A stretch of 64,000 bases of DNA from Nesterenkonia natronophila (lineage in GTDB: Bacteria; Actinomycetota; Actinomycetes; Actinomycetales; Micrococcaceae), in NCBI RefSeq assembly GCF_003595215.1, contig NZ_QYZP01000002.1, positions 310,001 to 374,000 on the forward strand. The letters run 5' to 3'. The position numbers and the translations under genes are program-made. A model generated the notes under the pieces. It did not search any database and had not been told where the DNA came from. It saw only the letters and a list, made by a program, of their open reading frames with translations. This document shows positions 43,413-52,015 of the stretch, one piece after another. Each line of letters opens with the position of its first letter. Positions within the stretch are counted from its first letter, which is position 1.

Positions 43413-44252
43413 ATGACACGGTCACCGTTGCCTCTCGGCTCAGATTTGGATCGGTTGTGGTTCTCATCGATGGGCCGCTCACTCCGGCGTGCGGCACGGC
43501 AGACTGCTGACCTGCTCCTGCCGACGTCCTGCGTGGGCTGCGGTGCCCAAGCTGCGGACCTCTGTCCAGAGTGCTCCTTGGACTTTCGACTGCTCACTCG
43601 GCATCCTTTCGATGCCGAGGGTGGCGCTGAGGCGCTGCCGATCACAGAAGTGGATGAGCATGGAATCCACCTCCTGCCGGTCACCAGTGCCGGCTTGTAC
43701 AAGACCCTCGTCGCCGACGTCGTCGTCGCTTTCAAGGACTATGAGCGAATCGGGCTGAGGCGTGTCTTAGCTGCTGCTCTGACCCGCTCAGTGCGCGCTG
43801 CTGCCGACACATTTTTCCTGGATGACGAGGTTCTGCTCGTCTGGCCGCCGACCTCACCGCGGGCGAGACTGAGACGAGGACGGGCGCCGGTGGAGGAGCT
43901 TGTGAACGAAGCGGCCCTTCCCCGTGGGTTCAGGCCATACGGGCAGGGCTTGCGACGCAGCTCGCGCAGACCTTTGCCTGTTTTCAGTCCCCTCAGCCAA
44001 AAAGGCCGCTCAAAGCGCAGTCGGCGCGCCGCAGTAGGGCAGTTCCGTGTGGCTGCCGAGTCACGTCCCCGCCTTGCAGGGCGGGAGGTGCTGCTAATTG
44101 ATGACGTTCTCACCACCGGAGCAACACTGCACGGGATGTACGCCGCCTTGGTCGAAACGGGGGCACTTGTGCGCGGGGCGGCAGTGCTGGCAGTCACTCC
44201 GCGAGCTGGTCACGAGTCTGACCGACGGACCTCGGGACACGGTGTGCGGTGA
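43413..44252 (+). CDS. ComF-family phosphoribosyltransferase-like protein
   Basis: 279 aa. An N-terminal zinc finger (CVGCGAQAADLCPECS) is followed by a phosphoribosyltransferase fold with PRPP motif VLLIDDVLTTGATL near residue 230. ComF is needed for DNA uptake in competent Firmicutes; in actinobacteria its role is unclear. ATG 43413 has GAAGGA directly upstream. The region around residues 155-200 is Arg-rich. It lies 64 bp after lpqB and may be co-transcribed with it. Confidence 0.9.
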   Translation: MTRSPLPLGSDLDRLWFSSMGRSLRRAARQTADLLLPTSCVGCGAQAADLCPECSLDFRLLTRHPFDAEGGAEALPITEVDEHGIHLLPVTSAGLYKTLVADVVVAFKDYERIGLRRVLAAALTRSVRAAADTFFLDDEVLLVWPPTSPRARLRRGRAPVEELVNEAALPRGFRPYGQGLRRSSRRPLPVFSPLSQKGRSKRSRRAAVGQFRVAAESRPRLAGREVLLIDDVLTTGATLHGMYAALVETGALVRGAAVLAVTPRAGHESDRRTSGHGVR

Positions 44253-44394
44253 GCACTTCCGAAAGTGGCGCGCAAGGCATACGGTGAAGTATGGGTGTTT
44301 AGATGAAGAGACCCATCGCTGCGACGGTGGGCTCTGAAAAGAGTCCCCAGCCGTCGTCGCGCCAACCGCATGACGGATGTCAAGGAGAACCATA

Positions 44395-45123
44395 ATGACT
44401 CTGCAGACCACCTACACCGGACGCAACATCACTATCCCGTCAGCGTTCAAGGAGCACCTCGAGTCCAAACTCGACAAGGTGGAGCAGCTCTCGGATAAGG
44501 GACAGCGACTTGAGGTCAAGGTGTCCAGTGAAAGCGCGCATCGCCGAGCAGAGACGTCGATCACTGTGGAACTGACTCTCGTTGGACGGGGAAAGATAGT
44601 TCGGTCCGAGGCGCAGGCCGAGGACAAGTTTGCGGCGTTCGAGGTTGCGTGGGACAAGCTTTGCGAGCGCCTGCGCAGGGTGCGGGACAAAAAGAAGTCC
44701 CGAGCCCGCAGCAACGGGACGCTAGGCCAGCCTGCCCAGTCCGTCGGGCAGGCATTAGCCGGGTTGACTCCGGTGGACCCGGACCGGCCCTTGTATGAGC
44801 AGGTGCTGGACACCGAGGCAGTTGATGAGGTGCCTCCGGAGACCGATGAGTGGGAAGAGCCGATTCGTATTCGCCGCAAGGCGTTCCCCGCCAAGTCCAT
44901 GAGTGTTGACGCAGCGGTGGATGCCATGGAGCTTCTGGGCCACGACTTTTACCTCTATCTGGACGCTGAGACGCAGCAGCCTTCAGCTGTATACCGTCGG
45001 CGGGGCTGGACTTATGGGGTGATCTCGCTGGATCCCTCGGGTCAGTCCGCTGAGAGCGACGTCGAGGAGCGCGCCTACCGTCCCTCACAGGGAACGACAC
45101 TTTCGCACGTCAATTCCGCCTGA
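44395..45123 (+). CDS. hpf: Ribosome hibernation-promoting factor, long form
   Basis: 242 aa. The N-terminal S30AE domain (about 1-105) binds the 30S decoding site; the C-terminal domain (about 175-235, SVDAAVDAMELLGHDFYLYL, then YRRRGWTYGVI) dimerises ribosomes into 100S particles. ATG 44395 has AAGGAG upstream. The 142-bp leader and a terminator at 45157 bound it as its own unit before secA. Confidence 0.96.
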   Translation: MTLQTTYTGRNITIPSAFKEHLESKLDKVEQLSDKGQRLEVKVSSESAHRRAETSITVELTLVGRGKIVRSEAQAEDKFAAFEVAWDKLCERLRRVRDKKKSRARSNGTLGQPAQSVGQALAGLTPVDPDRPLYEQVLDTEAVDEVPPETDEWEEPIRIRRKAFPAKSMSVDAAVDAMELLGHDFYLYLDAETQQPSAVYRRRGWTYGVISLDPSGQSAESDVEERAYRPSQGTTLSHVNSA

Positions 45124-45156
45124 GACCGCAATCCTGTCCCTAAGTCAGGACTGACC

Positions 45157-45189
45157 CGGAGCCTCCTTCTGACACGGAAGGGGGCTCCG
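45157..45189 (+). terminator. Hairpin terminator after hpf
   Basis: CGGAGCCTCCTTC (45157-45169) pairs with GGAAGGGGGCTCCG (45176-45189) with G-T pairs and few mismatches. The following bases are not a strong T-run, so efficiency is uncertain. Confidence 0.6.
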
Positions 45190-45288
45190 CCAGTCCTGTC
45201 GACCCATGCGGCAGGTTAGCCGACAGCGGTTCTCGGGCATACACTGTTTTGTTGACGCTGTAGAAACTTTGACGGAGATCCCGCGCTT

Positions 45289-47904
45289 ATGCCCACCCTG
45301 CTCGAAAAAGTCCTCAAGACTGGGGAGAAGAAGATCCTCAAGAAGCTGCGCGGCTACGCCGACGCAGTGAATCTGCTTGAGGACGAGTTCAAACAGCTCT
45401 CCGACGCGGAGCTGCGGCAGGAGACTGAGCGATTCAAGGAGCGGGTAGCAGACGGTGAGTCGCTTGACTCGCTCCTTCCGGAGAGTTTCGCCGCAGTCCG
45501 CGAGGCCGCTGGCCGCACGCTGGGGCAACGGCACTATGACGTGCAGATAATGGGCGGTGCCGCCCTTCACCTGGGCAACATCGCGGAGATGGGCACCGGT
45601 GAGGGTAAGACTCTGGTCGCTACCGCACCGGCCTACCTCAACGCGCTGACGGGCCAGGGTGTGCACGTGGTCACGGTGAACGACTATCTGGCCAAGTACC
45701 AGGCGGAGCTGATGGGGCGCGTCTATCGCTTCCTGGGTCTGACAACCGGTGTCATCGTTAACAATCTGAAGTCAGCTCAACGCCGAGAAGCCTACGCCGC
45801 AGACATCACCTATGGCACTAATAACGAGTTTGGCTTCGACTTTCTCCGTGACAATATGGCCCAGTCCCTGGACGACCTCGTCCAGCGCGGACATCACTAT
45901 GCGATCATCGACGAAATCGACTCCATCCTCATTGATGAGGCCCGGACTCCGCTGATCATCTCCGGGGCAGCCAGCGGTGACATCTCCCGGTGGTATACCG
46001 ACTTCGCCAAGTTGGTGCAGACCCTGACCAAGGACGAAGACTATGAAGTCGACGAGAAGAAGCGCACCGTCGGTGTCCTGGAGTCCGGGATCGACAAAGT
46101 CGAGGACTATCTCGGTATCGAGAACCTCTATGAGACTCAGAACACCACACTGATTCAGTACCTGAACAACGCCATCCGGGCCAAGGAACTGTACAAGCGG
46201 GACTCCGACTACGTGGTGGTGGACAACGAGGTGCACATCGTGGATGAGCACACTGGTCGTATCCTCAAGGGTCGGCGCTACAATGAGGGTCTTCACCAGG
46301 CTATCGAGGCCAAAGAAGACGTGCGCATCAAGCCCGAGAACCAGACTAGGGCGACGGTCACGCTGCAGAACTATTTCCGTCAATACCACAAGATTTCCGG
46401 CATGACTGGTACGGCCGAGACTGAAGCTGCCGAATTCATGTCAACTTACAAGCTCGGCGTAGTGCCGATCCCCCCGAACAGGCCGCGGCAGCGGACCGAT
46501 CACAACGATGTGGTCTATCGCAACGAGCTGGTGAAGTTTGACGCCGTTGTCAAAGACATCGCCGATCGCAACCGTAGGGGTCAGCCGATACTTGTCGGCA
46601 CCGAGTCGGTCGAAAAGTCGGAGTACCTGTCGAAACTGTTAGCGAAGCAGGGAATCCGACATGAGGTGCTCAACGCCAAAAACCACGAGCGTGAAGCCGC
46701 CATCGTGGCACAGGCCGGACACAAAGGTGCCGTGACGGTAGCGACGAATATGGCTGGTCGCGGAACTGACATCATGCTCGGCGGCAATGCCGAGTTCAAA
46801 GCCGTCCGCGAAATGGAGAAGCTCGGGCTGGATCCTGAGGAGGATTCTGAGGAGTACGAGGCCAGGTGGAACGACGTCTTTGGAACGGCCAAAGCGGAGA
46901 CAGAGGCAGAGGCTGAAGAAGTCCGTGCCTCCGGCGGACTCTACGTTCTCGGTACTGAGCGGCACCAGTCCCGACGCATCGACAATCAGCTCCGCGGTCG
47001 TTCCGGCCGTCAGGGTGACCCGGGTGAATCCCGTTTCTACATCTCTCTGACAGACAATCTGATGCGCCTGTTCAACCAGCAGGCCGCCCAGCGGCTGATG
47101 CAGTCATCTGTGTTGGAAGACGATGTGCCGGTTGAGCACAAGATGGTCTCAGGAGCGATCGCTTCAGCTCAGCAGCAGCGTGAGGCGCAGAACACTGAGC
47201 AGCGAAAGAACGTGCTGAAGTACGACGACGTCATGAATCGTCAGCGTGAGGCCATCTACTCGGATCGCCGGCGAATCCTTGAGGGGGACGACGTCCATGA
47301 AAAAGTTCAACACTTCCTAGAGGATGCTATCGCGCTGATTATTGAGGAGAAGACCATCGCCTCCTCTTCCGAAGATTGGGATCTCGAAGGACTTTGGGAC
47401 GATCTGCGTGATCTCTACCCCATCTCATTGGAGATTGCTGACCTTATTGAGGAAGCTGGAGGTATCGACCAGCTCTCAGCCAAGATGTTGAAGCGCGAGA
47501 TCACTTCCGACGCCAAGATCGCCTATGAACGGAAGGAAGCTGAGGTGGGGGCGGAGCCGCTACGCCAGCTCGAGCGTCGCGTTCTGCTGTCGGTAATCGA
47601 CCAGAAGTGGCAGGATCACCTGTATGAGATGGACTATCTGAAGTCTGGGATCGGTCTGCGCTCAATGGCCCAGCGTGATCCCTTAGTGGAATACCAGCGT
47701 GAGGGTTATCTGCTCTTCCATGCTATGGCTGAGGACATCAGAGAAGAATCCGTCCGGAAGCTTTTCCAGGCAGAGATCAAAGCCGTTACTCCTCAGTCTG
47801 CGGCACCAAATCTTCCCGGAGTCAAAGATGGCCGAGCGGCAGCTGCCGGCAAGTCGGTTCAGGTGCCTGGAGTCAGCGAGCCGAAGGGACCCACCGCGGC
47901 TTAG
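45289..47904 (+). CDS. secA: Preprotein translocase ATPase SecA
   Basis: 871-aa motor of the Sec pathway. Walker A MGTGEGKT near residue 105, DEAD-like [16 protein letters not shown] near residue 205, the preprotein-crosslinking domain between the two helicase halves, [13 protein letters not shown] near residue 490, and [10 protein letters not shown]. The C-terminal zinc-binding domain of proteobacterial SecA is absent, as usual in actinobacteria; it ends in a Pro/Ala/Lys tail. The gene is convergent with the Rv3235-like gene, only 13 bp away. Confidence 0.98.
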   Translation: MPTLLEKVLKTGEKKILKKLRGYADAVNLLEDEFKQLSDAELRQETERFKERVADGESLDSLLPESFAAVREAAGRTLGQRHYDVQIMGGAALHLGNIAEMGTGEGKTLVATAPAYLNALTGQGVHVVTVNDYLAKYQAELMGRVYRFLGLTTGVIVNNLKSAQRREAYAADITYGTNNEFGFDFLRDNMAQSLDDLVQRGHHYAIIDEIDSILIDEARTPLIISGAASGDISRWYTDFAKLVQTLTKDEDYEVDEKKRTVGVLESGIDKVEDYLGIENLYETQNTTLIQYLNNAIRAKELYKRDSDYVVVDNEVHIVDEHTGRILKGRRYNEGLHQAIEAKEDVRIKPENQTRATVTLQNYFRQYHKISGMTGTAETEAAEFMSTYKLGVVPIPPNRPRQRTDHNDVVYRNELVKFDAVVKDIADRNRRGQPILVGTESVEKSEYLSKLLAKQGIRHEVLNAKNHEREAAIVAQAGHKGAVTVATNMAGRGTDIMLGGNAEFKAVREMEKLGLDPEEDSEEYEARWNDVFGTAKAETEAEAEEVRASGGLYVLGTERHQSRRIDNQLRGRSGRQGDPGESRFYISLTDNLMRLFNQQAAQRLMQSSVLEDDVPVEHKMVSGAIASAQQQREAQNTEQRKNVLKYDDVMNRQREAIYSDRRRILEGDDVHEKVQHFLEDAIALIIEEKTIASSSEDWDLEGLWDDLRDLYPISLEIADLIEEAGGIDQLSAKMLKREITSDAKIAYERKEAEVGAEPLRQLERRVLLSVIDQKWQDHLYEMDYLKSGIGLRSMAQRDPLVEYQREGYLLFHAMAEDIREESVRKLFQAEIKAVTPQSAAPNLPGVKDGRAAAAGKSVQVPGVSEPKGPTAA

Positions 47905-47917
47905 TTGGCCTAGCGGG

Positions 47918-48517
47918 CTAGCCTAACTCCATGGCGACCACCCGCCACCGTCCGCGGTGGGCTTGGAGTCTCATCGCGCACGCTCTGGTGCGGAGTTCAT
48001 CACTGAAGACGACAGTGACTTCCCAGCAGCCGGGCCTCGGCTGACAGGCACGTTCGGAGCGGAATATCAGCGGCCGGGGGTGCACTGTGGAGCCCTGCCG
48101 GTGTCTTGCCATGATGGCGGAGCGCTGCTGCACTTTGTGGTAAACCTCGGCATCCAACCACCTGCGAAGCTGACTGACCGGGCGCAGTCCCAGAAGGGTC
48201 TCTGCGGTGGCCTGACAGACTACGCGTGCCACCGCCACCACCTGGCGGCGCTCCTGCCGTTCGCTCGCCAGCGTATCTGGACGTTGGGGGTCTTCCTGAC
48301 CCGATCTGGCATCCGACTCGCATTCCCCCATGAAGGCAAGCAGTCGTGGAACCTCTGACTCTCGCTGAATCCGGAACAGTCGGTGCTCTGGATCGACTTC
48401 GCCCGTCCAGCTCTGCGTACCCGCGCCCTGCGAGCCTCGCCCAGCGCGCAGGGGCGGCGATCCAGGAGGCACGAGGTTCTGCACCATCGTTGTTGCTTTT
48501 CGGGGGGCGGGGATCAT
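47918..48517 (-). CDS. Rv3235-family protein
   Basis: 199 aa. The core LLGLRPVSQLRRWLDAEVYHKVQ near residues 105-130 and EVTVVFSDELRTRACAMRLQ near the end match the actinobacterial Rv3235 family. That family is located next to secA and a LysM gene in several genera, and its function is unknown. ATG 48517 has AGAAGGAGAAG upstream. No signal peptide or membrane helix. It follows the LysM gene on the same strand with a 53-bp gap. Confidence 0.82.
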   Translation of the reverse strand: MIPAPRKATTMVQNLVPPGSPPLRAGRGSQGAGTQSWTGEVDPEHRLFRIQRESEVPRLLAFMGECESDARSGQEDPQRPDTLASERQERRQVVAVARVVCQATAETLLGLRPVSQLRRWLDAEVYHKVQQRSAIMARHRQGSTVHPRPLIFRSERACQPRPGCWEVTVVFSDELRTRACAMRLQAHRGRWRVVAMELG

Positions 48518-48570
48518 AATCGTCTTCTCCTTCTGTCCTCACGAGGGCACCTGCTGAAAAAGTCTTGCGA

Positions 48571-48843
48571 TCAACGCGCCGACGGCGGCGGCAATCGCAG
48601 GATCGTGCCGGGACGCAGGCCATCAGGATCCTGGCCGATGCGGTCTTGGTTGTACCGGTGCCAGCGTGGCCATTCCTGAGCGATCTCCCAGTCGGTGGCG
48701 TCACCACCAAGATGCTCGGCGGCAAGTGTCCAGAGGGTCGTCCCGGGACGCGCGACTGTTGTTTTATCTGTTTGGGGGCGCGAGGTCTCTCCTGTGTGGC
48801 GCGGTGCGGGGACTGAGGGACGTTTGGGAATGAAAGGCATCAT
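48571..48843 (-). CDS. Small LysM-domain protein without export signal
   Basis: 90 aa. A Pro-rich N-terminus is followed by a LysM-like domain (about residues 35-85: TLWTLAAEHLG, then WPRWHRYNQDRI and LRPGTILRLP). LysM normally binds peptidoglycan, but no signal peptide or membrane helix is visible. It therefore acts inside the cell, is exported with a partner, or has lost its anchor. The start is ATG 48843 or the adjacent ATG 48840, after AAGGA. Confidence 0.8.
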   Translation of the reverse strand: MMPFIPKRPSVPAPRHTGETSRPQTDKTTVARPGTTLWTLAAEHLGGDATDWEIAQEWPRWHRYNQDRIGQDPDGLRPGTILRLPPPSAR

Positions 48844-48906
48844 ATGAGTCCTTAGTATTTTTTTTAATGCTGTTTGATGTCTTCTGATAGTACACGCACG
48901 CTCTGG

Positions 48907-48916
48907 TGGTGCACCA
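48907..48916. promoter_or_regulatory. Perfect palindrome TGGTGCACCA between divergent genes
   Basis: A 10-bp perfect palindrome lies in the 130-bp gap between the divergent LysM gene and the 175-aa gene. It may be an operator or a chance palindrome; no second copy was noticed in the gap. Confidence 0.3.
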
Positions 48917-48973
48917 TACGCTGTGCATAAACTGAGCTCACAAAGTCTGGCGGCTTGGAATGAGGAGGCAAGA

Positions 48974-49501
48974 GTGCGCTGGGAAGCCCTATTTGCCGAT
49001 CTGGAGGTTCAGACCTCGGCCCTGCGGCAGGAAGAATTCGAGTTCGGGGTCGCTGAGACAATTGCGCTCGAGTGGTCACGGGCAGAACTGACCGACCGCC
49101 TCCGCGGCCACATTGGTGAGCAGCTTGCTATCAGGCTGCGGGGAGGAGAAGTTGTCCCTCTGGAGATTACGGCAGCGGGCAGTGACTGGGTCAGCGGTGT
49201 GGGTCGAGGGCATCAGTGGCTGATGCCAGTGGCAGTGCTGGAACTGGTTTCCGGCATGACGCGCCGCGTCCAGGTGGAGTCCAGTCCGGCTCGGCGACGG
49301 TTAGGGATTGCCTCCCCGCTGAGAGCACTTGCTGAGGCGGATCCCCATATTGCAGTGCACTGTGCCTCGGGAGTTCTTGTGGAGGGAAGACTTCTTGGCA
49401 TCGGTCGAGACTTCCTGGATATTCGACCTGAGGGTCAGTTCCGGCGTGTCCAGACCGTACCGCTGCCCGTTATGACGGCCGTACGCAGCGCACGCGTCTA
49501 G
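48974..49501 (+). CDS. Conserved hypothetical protein
   Basis: 175 aa, no recognised family. It starts at GTG 48974, with GAGGAGG 5-6 nt upstream; the frame is open further upstream but lacks such a site. Visible features: an acidic N-terminal helix (ALFADLEVQTSALRQEEFEF), a small mixed alpha/beta body, and a C-terminal strand-rich part that ends LPVMTAVRSARV. It is divergent from the LysM gene and convergent with the BldC-like gene. Nothing suggests a membrane location. Confidence 0.75.
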   Translation: MRWEALFADLEVQTSALRQEEFEFGVAETIALEWSRAELTDRLRGHIGEQLAIRLRGGEVVPLEITAAGSDWVSGVGRGHQWLMPVAVLELVSGMTRRVQVESSPARRRLGIASPLRALAEADPHIAVHCASGVLVEGRLLGIGRDFLDIRPEGQFRRVQTVPLPVMTAVRSARV

Positions 49502-49507
49502 ATCGGA

Positions 49508-49717
49508 CTAACTGCTCTTCTGCTCAGCTCGCGCCTGCCGCTGCTCAGCGTAAAGGCGATCGATGTACTCATCGAGCTTGGCCTCCTCCACCCGCCACTG
49601 CCCTCGGCCGCCGATCTGGATACCCTCAAGATCTCCGCGTTGAATCAGCGCGCGAGTCTGCGACATCGAGATATTCAGCGCCTCGGCCACGTCGGGCAAC
49701 GTGAGAAAAGTTCGCAT
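49508..49717 (-). CDS. BldC/excisionase-like DNA-binding protein
   Basis: 69 aa. A MerR-type helix-turn-helix (LTLPDVAEALNISMSQTRAL, then RRGQW-like residues in GGRGQWRVEEAKLDEYIDRL) matches small BldC-family or excisionase-like regulators. AAGGTG lies upstream of the ATG. The C-terminal tail is charged (RQARAEQKSS). It is divergent from the SAF-domain gene (about 170 bp gap) and is a candidate regulator of that locus. Confidence 0.87.
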   Translation of the reverse strand: MRTFLTLPDVAEALNISMSQTRALIQRGDLEGIQIGGRGQWRVEEAKLDEYIDRLYAEQRQARAEQKSS

Positions 49718-49885
49718 TTTGGCACCTTACTTGACGTTTGCTTCTGTTTGTTCCTATTGTGGCACCCTCGAGTTCAGAATCAAGCATCACCGCGTTGTGG
49801 ATGCGGCCTCGCCACAGGATCGTCAATCGGTTAGCATCTGAACACTCGTATCGAACAGACTCAGGATCGTGATCAGGAGTGGATA

Positions 49886-50587
49886 GTGGCCACGTTGGGC
49901 TATACATCCAGAGACTCAGAGCTCACCGACCGCACCTCGCCAGGTAGTGCCCCGCAACCGGCACCCGCCCGGCGCTTGCGTCGCCCCACCTGGAGAGATC
50001 CGCGGGTGCTGATTGGCATTGCGCTGATCCTCGTCTCGGTCGTCGGAATGACGCTTCTGGTCAATTCCCAGAACCGCACAGCCCCCGTCTACGCCGCCGA
50101 CCGGGAGCTCAGCACCGGGACGCGGTTGAGCGCAGATGACCTGCACGTGGTGCATGTTCGGCTCGACGCCGCCGCTGAACACTACCTCTCTGCTGAGGCC
50201 GAACCTCCACCGGATGTCGAGCTGATCAGGCCCTTGTCCGAAGGAGAGCTGCTGCCCGCGGCAGCACTGGCAGCCGTGGACTCGCAGCTGCGTCAGGCCG
50301 TGACGGTCGAGGTTCAGCATGACCTGGCCCGGTCAGTGCAGCCGGGCCGCAGCGTGGACGTCTGGTCGGCCTCCGGCTACTCGACAGTGGACGACACCGG
50401 TGAAGTCACTAGGCTGGCCACGGCGGCGGAAGTCACCGACATTCGAGAGTCGAGTTCGACATTCGGAACCAGCGCAGCCGTGACCGTCGAACTGCTGGTC
50501 GATCCGGATGAGGTGACAGACCTGCTGGCAGCCTTCGGTGCCGGTGATGCCCTGACAGTCCTGCCAGCAGGCGGACGGGAGGACTGA
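49886..50587 (+). CDS. SAF-domain membrane-anchored protein
   Basis: 233 aa. A single membrane helix near residues 42-60 (VLIGIALILVSVVGMTLLV) precedes an outer SAF domain (about 68-130, AADRELSTGTRLSADDLHVV). It resembles the N-terminal part of CpaB/FlgA-like pilus proteins. GTG 49886 starts MATLGYTSRD. The next gene overlaps it by one base (TGATG). Confidence 0.85.
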   Translation: MATLGYTSRDSELTDRTSPGSAPQPAPARRLRRPTWRDPRVLIGIALILVSVVGMTLLVNSQNRTAPVYAADRELSTGTRLSADDLHVVHVRLDAAAEHYLSAEAEPPPDVELIRPLSEGELLPAAALAAVDSQLRQAVTVEVQHDLARSVQPGRSVDVWSASGYSTVDDTGEVTRLATAAEVTDIRESSSTFGTSAAVTVELLVDPDEVTDLLAAFGAGDALTVLPAGGRED

Positions 50588-51969
50588 TGGGACGCTGCGC
50601 TGTGATCACCACGGGTCGACTCTCCACTGACCATGTGGCCGCGCTCGAGCGCCTTCACACTGACGTCACCATCGACCGGCGCTGCGCCGATCTGACCGAG
50701 GTCATCGCTGTTGCCCGTATGGGTCGAGCTGATGCCGTCCTCATCATCGGCACCACTCACCAGGTCACCGAAACCACCATTCATGACCTTCGCCGGGACG
50801 TCCCCGCGATTGTCACAATCTCCGACCTCGCTTCGGAACGTGCCCGGTTGGGTGAGTTGGGATTGACAGCGTTCGACGACGCCGTCACCGCTGCCGAGCT
50901 TGCCCATGCTCTACGTTCAGAAACGTCGCCGCAGGGGCAGCAGTCCATGGTTCACCACGCAGAGGAGGACGCGGACTTTGCGGCCATGATGGCGGCGCAG
51001 GGCTTGACCGAGGCGCCGGAGCCCAGTCGGGCGGAGCACGTTTCATCGACGAAGAACGCCCGGGGGATCACCGCTGTGTGGGGAACCGCGGGAGCACCGG
51101 GTCGCACCACGGTGGCGGCAAACCTGGCGGCGGAGCTGGCTCTGAGCGGCAGGTCGGTGCTGCTGATCGATGCCGACACCTACGGCGCCTCAGTCACAGT
51201 GCACCTGGGTCTCCTCGAGGAGTCAGCGGGTATCGCCCAGGTATGCCGTGCCGCCGAATTCGGCAACCTAGACTCAGAGGTGCTGCTGCGTGCCACGTCA
51301 GGAGTGGACGTGGCGCACGCCCGTTTCGATGTACTGACCGGGCTGCCTCGGCCGCACCGCTGGACTGAGCTCCGCCCCCGGGCGTTGGACAAAGTGCTTA
51401 CCATGTGTCGCGGTCGCTACGACCACGTCATAGTGGACCTTGCGTCTGAGATCACCTGCGATCACGAATGGGGTTACGAACAGCCTGCAGTCCAACGCAA
51501 CACCGCTGCTCGGACAGTCCTCAGTTCAGCAGATGATGCATTGGTCATTGGTCTACCCGATCCCATCGGCTTTTCACGGCTCATCAAAGCTGTCCAGCAC
51601 CTTGCTGAGGAGCTGCCCGAAGCGCCCCTTCCGCAAGTGGTGGTCAACAAGCTCCGCAGGGACGTGGTCGGACGTGCCCCGCGTAGGCAGCTGAGCGACG
51701 CGTGGTTCCAGCTTGGGCAAAATGAGCCGATCACGGCATTCCTTCCTTGGGAGCCTGCAGCGTGCGACGGTGCGCTGCGGGCCGGTCAGGTGCTCGCCGA
51801 ATCAGCAGGCGACTCAGCGCTGCGTCAGCAGATCGCCGCGCTGGGGGGAATTGAAGTCCACAGAGGTCGTCGTCGCATCGCTCGCTCTCCCGGCTCCGCC
51901 AGGCGAGCACGCCGCCGGCGACCCGCTGAAGCGTTGGCAGGGCTTCCTGGGGGTGAGAACGGAGGATAG
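50587..51969 (+). CDS. CpaE-like P-loop ATPase
   Basis: 460 aa. The N-terminal receiver-like domain lacks a clear phosphoacceptor. The C-terminal MinD/ParA-type ATPase has deviant Walker A GAPGRTTVAANLAAELALSG and LIDADTYGASV. CpaE proteins place type IVc (Tad) pilus machinery in other bacteria, but no tad genes are visible here. The extreme C-terminus is Arg-rich (RRARRRR), a possible DNA or membrane contact. One-base overlap with the SAF gene suggests a two-gene operon. Confidence 0.88.
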   Translation: MGRCAVITTGRLSTDHVAALERLHTDVTIDRRCADLTEVIAVARMGRADAVLIIGTTHQVTETTIHDLRRDVPAIVTISDLASERARLGELGLTAFDDAVTAAELAHALRSETSPQGQQSMVHHAEEDADFAAMMAAQGLTEAPEPSRAEHVSSTKNARGITAVWGTAGAPGRTTVAANLAAELALSGRSVLLIDADTYGASVTVHLGLLEESAGIAQVCRAAEFGNLDSEVLLRATSGVDVAHARFDVLTGLPRPHRWTELRPRALDKVLTMCRGRYDHVIVDLASEITCDHEWGYEQPAVQRNTAARTVLSSADDALVIGLPDPIGFSRLIKAVQHLAEELPEAPLPQVVVNKLRRDVVGRAPRRQLSDAWFQLGQNEPITAFLPWEPAACDGALRAGQVLAESAGDSALRQQIAALGGIEVHRGRRRIARSPGSARRARRRRPAEALAGLPGGENGG

Positions 51970-52015
51970 GCTGGCAATTGCTTCATTGGAACTTCGAGGG
52001 AGAAGACAACAGGCG

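Noticed and set aside
45772..46389. 205-codon minus-strand frame
   Set aside because: Shadow inside secA.
51713..52015. Upstream extension of the gdh frame
   Set aside because: Lies inside the CpaE-like gene; the ATG at 52016 has a purine-rich ribosome-binding region and starts the family-like sequence.
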